The notes beneath the pieces were generated by a model. The model saw only the letters and a list, made by a program, of their open reading frames with translations. It was not told the origin of the DNA and did not search any database. 12,057 nucleotides of DNA from an uncultured Lachnospiraceae bacterium (lineage in GTDB: Bacteria > Bacillota > Clostridia > Lachnospirales > Lachnospiraceae). Below, piece after piece: positions 1 to 5,288 of the stretch. The first letter of the stretch is position 1. Each line of letters starts with the position of its first letter. The stretch covers positions 1 to 12,057 of the forward strand of contig CACYBJ010000218.1 in assembly GCA_902772565.1 (NCBI GenBank). The letters are read 5' to 3'. A program made the translations under genes and the position numbers.

Positions 1-207
1 AACGAAAGGGATGAGTTATTAAAGACTCTTAGTCAAAACGAGAAAAAGGTGTACAGACTGTTGGGAATAAAGCCTGTTCACATCGATTATCTTGCTATAA
101 AAAGCGAACTGGATTTCTTTGCGGTTTTGGAATCGGTAAGTTCACTGATTGAAAAGAATCTGGCTGCGGAAGCATCTCCCGAGTACTATGTCAGGAAAAC
201 AGTATGA
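1..207 (+). CDS. dprA: DNA-processing protein DprA, C-terminal end (5' truncated by window)
   Basis: The frame is open from base 1 to a TGA at 205-207, giving 68 residues with no start in view. The tail has the pattern LSQNEKKVYRLLG...HIDYLA...VLESVSSLIEKNLA...YYV. This is the small winged-helix (DML1-like) domain that ends many DprA proteins after the Rossmann fold. DprA binds single-stranded DNA and loads RecA during transformation; the catalytically relevant Rossmann part lies outside the window. The main support for the name is position: dprA directly precedes topA in many Firmicutes. The short domain is weakly conserved, so another winged-helix protein cannot be excluded from sequence alone. 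I see no U-tract terminator after the stop, so read-through into topA is possible. Confidence 0.7.
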   Translation, partial: NERDELLKTLSQNEKKVYRLLGIKPVHIDYLAIKSELDFFAVLESVSSLIEKNLAAEASPEYYVRKTV

Positions 208-220
208 AATAAAAAACATC

Positions 221-249
221 TTGAAAATCATAAATTAATGGTGTATTCT
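221..249 (+). promoter_or_regulatory. candidate sigma-A promoter for topA
   Basis: TTGAAA at 221-226 (5 of 6 to TTGACA) is followed by exactly 17 bases and TATTCT at 244-249 (4 of 6 to TATAAT). It would start transcription near 256 and leave a leader of about 80 bases. The region is AT-rich, so chance matches are likely. No other pair in the 131-base gap is better. Confidence 0.4.
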
Positions 250-338
250 TTGTAACGTCTTTGCGTTTTAAAGACATGACAGAATAGTTTTCCCGAAATT
301 TTGTCACAATATTTTGATATGAAAGACGGGTTTTTATA

Positions 339-2330
339 ATGGCAAAGAATCTTGTAATAGTAGAGTCTCCATCTAAAGCAAAAACAATTCAGCGTTTCTT
401 AGGCTCCGGATATTCGGTTATCGCAAGCGGCGGACATGTAAGGGATCTTCCCAAATCCCAGCTTGGTATAGATGTTGAAGGCGGAACCTTCGATCCTAAG
501 TATATAACCATCAGAGGGAAAGGAGAGCAGCTCGCTCTTCTTCGTAAAGAAGTAAAAAAGGCAGGCAAAATATACCTTGCAACCGACCCTGACCGCGAGG
601 GAGAGGCAATTTCCTGGCATCTTTCGTCCGTATTTCCGGACGATGCAAAGAAAAAGTGCTACAGAGTAACCTTTAACGAAATTACCAAGAATGCGGTTAA
701 AGAGGCAATGAAGAGCCCGAGAAAGATAGATATGGATATCGTTGATGCCCAGCAGGCAAGACGTGTTCTCGATCGTCTTGTGGGTTATCTTATCAGCCCC
801 CTTCTTTGGAAAAAAATCAAAAGAGGTCTTTCCGCAGGTCGTGTTCAGTCGGTAGTATTAAGAATAATTGCCGACCGTGAAGATGAAATTGCCGCATTTG
901 TTCCGGAAGAATACTGGAGTCTTGAGGCAGATATTAAAACCGCAGGTTCAAAGAAGCCGGTTGTGGCCCGTTATTACGGCGAAAACGGCAAGAAGGAAGA
1001 TCTTAAGAGCGGTGAGCGCGTAAATATCATAAAGAATTATGTTGAGAAGAACGATTTTGTCGTATCTGACATTAAGACCGGCGAAAGAGTAAGAAAGGCT
1101 CCGCTGCCATTTACCACAAGTACTCTTCAGCAGGAAGCATCCAAGGCTCTTAACTTCTCAACCGTTAAAACCATGAGAGTGGCTCAGCAGCTTTACGAAG
1201 GAGTTGCGGTTAAAGGTCACGGCACCATCGGTCTTATTACATATCTGAGAACCGATTCTACCCGTATCTCTGACGAAGCTCACAAAGCTTGCATAGAGTA
1301 TGTAAAGGAAAACTACGGTGAGGCATTTGCCGCAAAAGAGAATAATTCCGGAAACGGCGGTAAGAAGATTCAGGATGCGCACGAAGCCATCAGACCGACT
1401 TACATTGATATAACTCCGGCTTCCGTAAAGAGCGAGCTTACCAATGAGCAGTTCAGGCTTTATCAGCTCATCTGGAGACGTTTTGTGGCTTCCAGAATGG
1501 CTGCTGCAAAGTATATCAATTCAACCATTACCCTTAAATGCGGAAACTATGATTTCAAAACAGTCAGCACAAAGCTTGATTTCGAAGGTTTCATGAGTGT
1601 ATATAACGAGGCAGATGACAACGAAAGCCTCGACAAGAAACTCTTTATCCCGGCTCCCGGTGAGAAGATGGGAAGAGGAGAAATCAGATCCGAGCAGCAT
1701 TTTACCCAGCCTCCGGCACACTTTACCGAAGCATCTATGGTAAAGACCATGGAAGAACTGGGAATCGGACGTCCTTCAACATACGCGCCTACTATTTCCA
1801 CTTTGATTTCCAGACACTATGTGTCCAAAGAAGGAAAGAACCTGTTTATTACCGAAACCGGTGAGGCAGTAAACGGCATCATGAAGGATTACTTCTCAAG
1901 TATTGTAAAGGTTGATTTCACAGCCAACATGGAAATGCTTCTGGACGGTGTTGAAGAAGGTTCTGTTAACTGGAAGGAAATCGTTAAGAATTTCTATCCG
2001 GATCTTAACGAGGCTGTTAAGGTGGCACAGGAAGAAATCGACAAGATCAAGATTGCCGATGAAGTGTCCGACGTTCAGTGTGATGTGTGCGGTCGTATGA
2101 TGGTAATCAAGTATGGACCTCACGGCAAATTCCTTGGATGTCCGGGATTTCCGGAATGTAAGAATACCAAGCCGTTCCTTGAGAAAACAGGGGTTTCCTG
2201 TCCTAAGTGCGGAAAGGAACTTGTAATCAGAAGAACCAGAAAGGGCCGCAGATATTACGGATGCGAGAATTATCCGGAATGCGATTTCATGTCCTGGTCA
2301 AAACCTAAAGAAGAGACAACTAATTCATAA
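339..2330 (+). CDS. topA: DNA topoisomerase I (type IA)
   Basis: Relaxes negatively supercoiled DNA by cutting one strand through a 5'-phosphotyrosine link and passing the other strand through. The 663 residues begin with a Toprim domain: VIVESPSKAK carries the catalytic glutamate E9, and the acidic motif is DPDREGEA with D83 and D85. The active-site tyrosine is Y302 in TYLRTDSTR. The DAHEAIRPT motif is at about 347-354, and GIGRPSTYAPTI is at about 475-486. The C-terminus holds two four-cysteine zinc ribbons, C581/C584/C601/C607 and C621/C624/C642/C648. Length is slightly below B. subtilis TopA (about 690) and well below the E. coli enzyme, which carries more C-terminal domains. The start is fixed by the canonical MAKNLVIVESPSKA opening, although no clear Shine-Dalgarno sequence precedes it. 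It lies between dprA and codY and ends in its own terminator. Confidence 0.97.
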   Translation: MAKNLVIVESPSKAKTIQRFLGSGYSVIASGGHVRDLPKSQLGIDVEGGTFDPKYITIRGKGEQLALLRKEVKKAGKIYLATDPDREGEAISWHLSSVFPDDAKKKCYRVTFNEITKNAVKEAMKSPRKIDMDIVDAQQARRVLDRLVGYLISPLLWKKIKRGLSAGRVQSVVLRIIADREDEIAAFVPEEYWSLEADIKTAGSKKPVVARYYGENGKKEDLKSGERVNIIKNYVEKNDFVVSDIKTGERVRKAPLPFTTSTLQQEASKALNFSTVKTMRVAQQLYEGVAVKGHGTIGLITYLRTDSTRISDEAHKACIEYVKENYGEAFAAKENNSGNGGKKIQDAHEAIRPTYIDITPASVKSELTNEQFRLYQLIWRRFVASRMAAAKYINSTITLKCGNYDFKTVSTKLDFEGFMSVYNEADDNESLDKKLFIPAPGEKMGRGEIRSEQHFTQPPAHFTEASMVKTMEELGIGRPSTYAPTISTLISRHYVSKEGKNLFITETGEAVNGIMKDYFSSIVKVDFTANMEMLLDGVEEGSVNWKEIVKNFYPDLNEAVKVAQEEIDKIKIADEVSDVQCDVCGRMMVIKYGPHGKFLGCPGFPECKNTKPFLEKTGVSCPKCGKELVIRRTRKGRRYYGCENYPECDFMSWSKPKEETTNS

Positions 2331-2353
2331 ATGTAATTATTTTATGTCATCTG

Positions 2354-2398
2354 CGCCGGAATTTTGCGGGTTATTTCTGCAAATTCCGGCGTTGTTTT
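2354..2398 (+). terminator. intrinsic terminator after topA
   Basis: CGCCGGAATTTTGC (2354-2367) pairs with GCAAATTCCGGCG (2379-2391) through 13 base pairs with a single bulged T and an 11-base loop. The T-rich stretch TTGTTTT follows at 2392-2398. The tract is interrupted by G, so termination may be incomplete. The position, 24 bases after the topA stop and ahead of a new promoter, fits the role. Confidence 0.8.
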
Positions 2399-2408
2399 GG
2401 ATTTGTCG

Positions 2409-2437
2409 TTGCAATTATTTTTTTTGTGTGATAGTTT
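2409..2437 (+). promoter_or_regulatory. candidate extended -10 promoter for codY
   Basis: TTGCAA (2409-2414), 17 bases, then TAGTTT (2432-2437). The -10 hexamer is poor (3 of 6). However, the four bases TGTG at 2427-2430 match the Gram-positive -16 element (TRTGn) in the right register, giving TGTGATAGTTT. The same TGTGATA core occurs in the rpsB and pyrH promoters of this window. It lies just beyond the topA terminator. The predicted start is near 2444, leaving a leader of about 83 bases in which I see no convincing CodY box. Confidence 0.5.
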
Positions 2438-2526
2438 AAATTTAGGTTTGTACGGTATGCTTATATCGTGAAATTGTAAGTTAATGCGGTGTGTTTTACC
2501 GTAAATATAAAATGTGGAGGTTTGTT

Positions 2527-3303
2527 ATGAGCGTTGAATTATTAGACAAGACCAGAAAAGTCAATAAGCTTTTACAGGAGAAATTCGACAAAAACAGACT
2601 TATTTTCGATGACCTCTGTAAGATCCTCGGAGAAGGCCTTAAGGCGAATACTCTTGTAATCAGCCGCAAAGGAAAGATTCTCGGTAGTTATACATCTCCT
2701 GAAATGGATTCCATTTCGGGCATGCTTTCGGATAAGGTCGGTGACATTATCGACAAGCATCTGAATGAAAGACTGACAAATATTCTTTCCACCAAGGAAA
2801 ATGTTAACCTTGAGACCCTTGGTTTTTCATCTGCCGAAGTTAAGAATATTACAGCCATCGTAAGCCCGATCCTTATTTCAGGCAAGAGACTCGGTCACCT
2901 GTTCGTTTACAGAAAGGACAATATCTTCTCAATCGATGATATTATCCTTGTGGAATTCGGTGCTTCCGTAGTTGGTCTTGAAACCATGAGATCCGAGAAG
3001 GAAGAGAACGATCTTGAGAATGCCAAGAAGAGTAATCTTGAGATGGCCATCAATTCACTTTCAAGATCCGAGTTTGAAGCAGTACATTACATTTTCGATA
3101 ATTTCGAAGGAATTGACGGTATTGTAATTGCCAGCAGAATCGCAGACAACATCGGAATTACAAGATCTGTTATCGTAAATGCCTTAAGAAAACTTGAGAG
3201 TGCGGGTGTTATTTACTCCAAATCCTCAGGTATGAAAGGTACCTACGTTAAAATTCAGAACGAATATTTGAAAGAAATGCTTGAAAATGAAAAAACACTG
3301 TGA
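2527..3303 (+). CDS. codY: GTP- and amino-acid-responsive global regulator CodY
   Basis: A cytoplasmic DNA-binding dimer that, in Firmicutes, represses nutrient-scavenging and stationary-phase genes when GTP and branched-chain amino acids are plentiful. The 258 residues match the family length. The N-terminus MSVELLDKTRKVNKLLQ and SRKGKILG (46-53) begin the GAF-like sensor. The C-terminal winged helix holds IADNIGITRSVIVNALRKLE at about 205-224, followed by GVIYSKSSGMKGTYVK, nearly identical to B. subtilis. The ATG at 2527 is chosen over an in-frame GTG at 2491 because GGAGG (2516-2520) sits 6 bases upstream and the protein then starts like its relatives. DNA recognition looks standard. The effector pocket does not: residues that bind isoleucine in B. 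subtilis (R61, F71, P72) have no counterpart by my hand alignment. Its 3' end carries the -35 box of the rpsB promoter. Confidence 0.96.
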   Translation: MSVELLDKTRKVNKLLQEKFDKNRLIFDDLCKILGEGLKANTLVISRKGKILGSYTSPEMDSISGMLSDKVGDIIDKHLNERLTNILSTKENVNLETLGFSSAEVKNITAIVSPILISGKRLGHLFVYRKDNIFSIDDIILVEFGASVVGLETMRSEKEENDLENAKKSNLEMAINSLSRSEFEAVHYIFDNFEGIDGIVIASRIADNIGITRSVIVNALRKLESAGVIYSKSSGMKGTYVKIQNEYLKEMLENEKTL

Positions 3304-3309
3304 TATTAT
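3281..3309 (+). promoter_or_regulatory. strong extended -10 promoter for rpsB-tsf, overlapping the codY 3' end
   Basis: TTGAAA at 3281-3286 (5 of 6), an exact 17-base spacer, and TATTAT at 3304-3309 (5 of 6). TGTG at 3299-3302 forms the -16 element, so the core reads TGTGATATTAT. The -35 box lies inside codY codons, and the codY stop TGA (3301-3303) supplies the TGn of the extended -10. The predicted start is near 3316, giving a leader of about 105 bases. This is the best promoter in the window, as expected for a ribosomal protein unit. Confidence 0.75.
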
Positions 3310-3316
3310 TTCACAG
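3298..3316. repeat. perfect 6-bp inverted repeat enclosing the rpsB -10 box
   Basis: CTGTGA (3298-3303), the 7 bases TATTATT, then TCACAG (3311-3316). The arms are exact reverse complements and bracket the -10 hexamer. It could be an operator for a dimeric regulator, or a weak transcript-end hairpin for codY. No T-run follows, so a classical terminator is unlikely. The TGTGA...TCACA form resembles Crp-type sites, but the spacer is 7 rather than 6. Confidence 0.4.
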
Positions 3317-3327
3317 GTTAATATGCA

Positions 3328-3389
3328 CGTATTGTGTTTGCCGGATGGAGCCGCATTGCTCGTACGGTTGCCGGTTTTAAGCAATACGG
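3328..3389 (+). promoter_or_regulatory. possible structured 5' leader of rpsB with two exclusive pairings
   Basis: AGCAATACGG at 3380-3389 can pair with CCGCATTGCT at 3351-3360 (10 positions, one C-A mismatch, 19-base loop). Its core CAATACG (3382-3388) can instead pair perfectly with CGTATTG at 3328-3334; in that state GAGC (3348-3351) and GCTC (3358-3361) could form a small inner hairpin. TTGCCGG also occurs twice, 30 bases apart (3338 and 3368). S2 represses rpsB-tsf through the leader in E. coli, so an autoregulatory leader is reasonable here. That role is inferred and I do not recognise a named RNA family. Confidence 0.35.
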
Positions 3390-3402
3390 AAGTAAAATCT
3401 TA

Positions 3403-3418
3403 TAAACCACGGAGGTAA
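3403..3418 (+). repeat. 16-base extended ribosome-binding segment of rpsB, identical to that of pyrH
   Basis: TAAACCACGGAGGTAA contains the Shine-Dalgarno GGAGGT (3411-3416), 5 bases from the rpsB ATG. The same 16 bases recur at 5271-5286 ahead of pyrH. Identity extends 8 bases upstream of GGAGGT, beyond what pairing with 16S rRNA requires. Confidence 0.7.
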
Positions 3419-3421
3419 AAA

Positions 3422-4156
3422 ATGAGCGTTATTTCAATGAAACAGTTACTCGAAGCAGGTGTTCATTTCGGACATCAGACAAGAAGATGGAACCCTAAAA
3501 TGGCTCCTTACATCTACACAGATCGTAACGGAATCCATATTATCGATCTTCAGAAGTCTGTAGGAATGGTTGACGATGCCTATGAAGCAGTTAAGAACAT
3601 TGCTGCAAACGGCGGTACAATCCTCTTCGTAGGAACAAAGAAGCAGGCACAGGATTCTATCAAGTCTGAGGCAGAGCGTTGCGGTCAGTTCTACGTAAAC
3701 GAAAGATGGCTCGGCGGTATGCTCACAAACTTCAAGACTATCCAGAGCAGAATCAAGAAGCTTAAGAACATCGAAAAGATGAAGGAAGACGGAACTTTCG
3801 ATGTACTTCCAAAGAAGGAAGTTATCCTTTTAGAGAAGGAGCTTGAGAAGCTTACAAAGAATCTTGGCGGTATCAAGGACATGAAGAAACTCCCTGATGC
3901 AATCTTCGTAGTAGATCCTAAGAAGGAAAAGATTTGCGTACAGGAAGCACATTCTCTTAACATTCCTCTTATCGGTATTGCAGATACAAACTGCGATCCT
4001 GATGAACTTGATTATGTAATCCCGGGCAACGATGATGCTATCCGTGCGGTTAAGCTTATCGTTTCCAAGATGGCAGATGCAGTTATCGAAGCTAACCAGG
4101 GCGAGTCCATGGCAGAAGCTGAGGCAGATGCTGAAGAAGTTAAGACAGAAGAGTAA
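3422..4156 (+). CDS. rpsB: 30S ribosomal protein S2
   Basis: A late-assembling small-subunit protein located between the head and body of the 30S subunit, needed with S1-type proteins for mRNA binding in many bacteria. The 244 residues match B. subtilis S2 (246). The first S2 signature MKQLLEAGVHFGHQ is at 6-19 with RRWNPKMAPYIY after it. A lysine- and glutamate-rich helical hairpin spans about 104-155, and the second signature PDAIFVVDPKKEK starts at 158. The acidic alanine-rich tail (about 228-244) is variable in the family. It has its own strong promoter and an ideal Shine-Dalgarno sequence, and is followed 17 bases later by tsf. Codon use fits very high expression: of 10 threonines, 8 are ACA, 2 ACT and none ACC or ACG. 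Confidence 0.98.
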   Translation: MSVISMKQLLEAGVHFGHQTRRWNPKMAPYIYTDRNGIHIIDLQKSVGMVDDAYEAVKNIAANGGTILFVGTKKQAQDSIKSEAERCGQFYVNERWLGGMLTNFKTIQSRIKKLKNIEKMKEDGTFDVLPKKEVILLEKELEKLTKNLGGIKDMKKLPDAIFVVDPKKEKICVQEAHSLNIPLIGIADTNCDPDELDYVIPGNDDAIRAVKLIVSKMADAVIEANQGESMAEAEADAEEVKTEE

Positions 4157-4173
4157 TCAAGGAGGAATTATAA

Positions 4174-5106
4174 ATGGCAGTTTCAGCTAGTGACGTTAAG
4201 AAACTCAGAGAAATGACAGGCGCAGGAATGATGGACTGCAAGAAGGCTCTTACAGAGACCGACGGCAATTTTGATGAGGCAGTTGAATTCCTTAGAAAGA
4301 AGGGTCTTGCAAGCGCAGACAAGAAGGCAGGCAGAATTGCCGCTGAAGGTATCGTTAAGACTCTTGTTTCAGACGATAACAAGACAGGTGTTGTAATCGA
4401 AGTTAACTCAGAAACAGACTTCGTTGCAAAGAACGAGAAGTTCCAGACCTATGTAGAGGGACTTGCTAAGCAGCTTCTTGCAAACGACTATGCAGATGTT
4501 GATGCATTCAAGGCAGCTAAGTCCGATCTTGATCCTTCCATGACAGTTGAAGAGTATCACAAGTCAATGGTTGCTACTATCGGTGAGAATCTTACTATCA
4601 GAAGATTTGAAAAGATTTCCGCAGATGTTGTTTACTCATACATCTACGGTGGCGGCAAGACTGGTGTTTTAGTAGCTGCTACAACAGATGCATCTGCAGA
4701 CAAGATTGAAGATGCATTAAAGAATATCGCTATGCAGATCGTTGCTTTCTCAGCAAAGTACATTTCATCTGCAGATGTTCCGGAAGATTACAAGGCTCAT
4801 GAGCTTTCAATCCTTGTAGAGCAGGCTAAGGCAGATCCTAAGAATGCAGGTAAGCCTGATGCAATCCTTGAGAAGATGACAACAGGTCGTCTTAACAAAG
4901 AGCTTAAGGGCATTTGCCTTCTTGAGCAGGAACTTTTCAATGCAGCTGTATTTGAAGGTTCATGCGGAAATTACATCAAGAAAGTATCCAACGACCTTGG
5001 TGTAAGCCTTGCAGTTTCAAACTTCGTACGTTTCGAAACAGGTGAAGGTCTTGAGAAGAAGAACGAAGACTTTGCAGCAGAAGTAGCTGCTCAGATGGGT
5101 CAGTAA
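4174..5106 (+). CDS. tsf: translation elongation factor Ts
   Basis: The nucleotide exchange factor that releases GDP from EF-Tu so it can rebind GTP and aminoacyl-tRNA. The 310 residues are at the long end for the family (E. coli 283). The N-terminal UBA-like module (about 1-55) includes LREMTGAGMMDCKKAL, and the EF-Tu-contacting signature TDFVAKNE is at 81-88. Two dimerisation-type subdomains follow, with the usual ending RFETGEGLEKK...FAAEVAAQ. The Shine-Dalgarno AAGGAGG at 4159-4165 sits 8 bases before the ATG. rpsB-tsf is a conserved pair giving balanced supply of S2 and EF-Ts, and the unit ends at the terminator 25 bases downstream. Threonine codons are again ACA or ACT (14 of 16), a sign of translational selection. 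Confidence 0.98.
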   Translation: MAVSASDVKKLREMTGAGMMDCKKALTETDGNFDEAVEFLRKKGLASADKKAGRIAAEGIVKTLVSDDNKTGVVIEVNSETDFVAKNEKFQTYVEGLAKQLLANDYADVDAFKAAKSDLDPSMTVEEYHKSMVATIGENLTIRRFEKISADVVYSYIYGGGKTGVLVAATTDASADKIEDALKNIAMQIVAFSAKYISSADVPEDYKAHELSILVEQAKADPKNAGKPDAILEKMTTGRLNKELKGICLLEQELFNAAVFEGSCGNYIKKVSNDLGVSLAVSNFVRFETGEGLEKKNEDFAAEVAAQMGQ

Positions 5107-5130
5107 TTCACGCTTTTATAATAGTTTATT

Positions 5131-5164
5131 AAGTCTCTCCGGTTTTTCCGGAGGGACTTTTTTT
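5131..5164 (+). terminator. intrinsic terminator after rpsB-tsf
   Basis: AAGTCTCTCCGG (5131-5142) pairs with CCGGAGGGACTT (5148-5159) over 12 positions with one G-U pair. The loop is TTTTT, and an uninterrupted run of seven T lies at 5158-5164. This is the strongest terminator in the window and isolates rpsB-tsf from pyrH. Confidence 0.95.
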
Positions 5165-5208
5165 GATCAATTCCCGGTGGGATTATTCCCTGCTGCAATT
5201 ACTTTTTA

Positions 5209-5237
5209 TTGTTTATACGGCGTATTTGTGATAAAAT
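5209..5237 (+). promoter_or_regulatory. extended -10 promoter for pyrH-frr
   Basis: TTGTTT (5209-5214, 3 of 6), a 17-base spacer, and TAAAAT (5232-5237, 5 of 6). TGTG at 5227-5230 completes a -16 element, giving TGTGATAAAAT. The weak -35 is offset by the extended -10. The spacer contains the 11-base palindrome ATACGGCGTAT (5215-5225). It lies 45 bases after the tsf terminator, where a new promoter is expected. The predicted start is near 5244. Confidence 0.6.
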
Positions 5238-5242
5238 TGAAA

Positions 5243-5264
5243 AGGTTTGAGAGCACATAAACCT
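5243..5264 (+). promoter_or_regulatory. small hairpin at the 5' end of the pyrH leader
   Basis: AGGTTT (5243-5248) pairs perfectly with AAACCT (5259-5264) across a 10-base loop. GGTTT could alternatively pair with AAACC at 5272-5276, next to the Shine-Dalgarno, and ACCT (5261-5264) is complementary to AGGT (5281-5284) within it. The pairings are short, so a regulatory role is only a possibility. Confidence 0.25.
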
Positions 5265-5270
5265 GACTTT

Positions 5271-5286
5271 TAAACCACGGAGGTAA
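5271..5286 (+). repeat. 16-base extended ribosome-binding segment of pyrH, identical to that of rpsB
   Basis: TAAACCACGGAGGTAA with GGAGGT at 5279-5284, 4 bases from the pyrH ATG. It is a second exact copy of the segment at 3403-3418. The flanks on either side are unrelated, so this is not part of a larger duplication. Confidence 0.7.
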
Positions 5287-5288
5287 TT

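Noticed and set aside
257..275. Inverted repeat GTCTTT-N7-AAAGAC as a dprA terminator
   Set aside because: The stem is only six pairs, weak, and no T-run follows it.
297..311. CodY-box-like sequence upstream of topA, with a related motif on the minus strand in the pyrH promoter (5226-5238)
   Set aside because: AATTTTGTCACAATA matches the CodY consensus AATTTTCWGAAAATT at 11 of 15 positions, and the pyrH copy scores about the same. Such scores are common in AT-rich DNA and the central CWG is wrong in both. The pyrH copy is also explained by the promoter -10.
2491..2526. GTG at 2491 as the codY start, adding 12 residues
   Set aside because: The extension is not like CodY, lacks a Shine-Dalgarno, and the ATG at 2527 has GGAGG 6 bases upstream with the canonical MSVELLDKTRK opening.
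3299..3315. Crp binding site TGTGA...TCACA
   Set aside because: The spacer is 7 rather than the required 6 bases, and cAMP-Crp control is not expected in this lineage; it is kept only as an unnamed inverted repeat.
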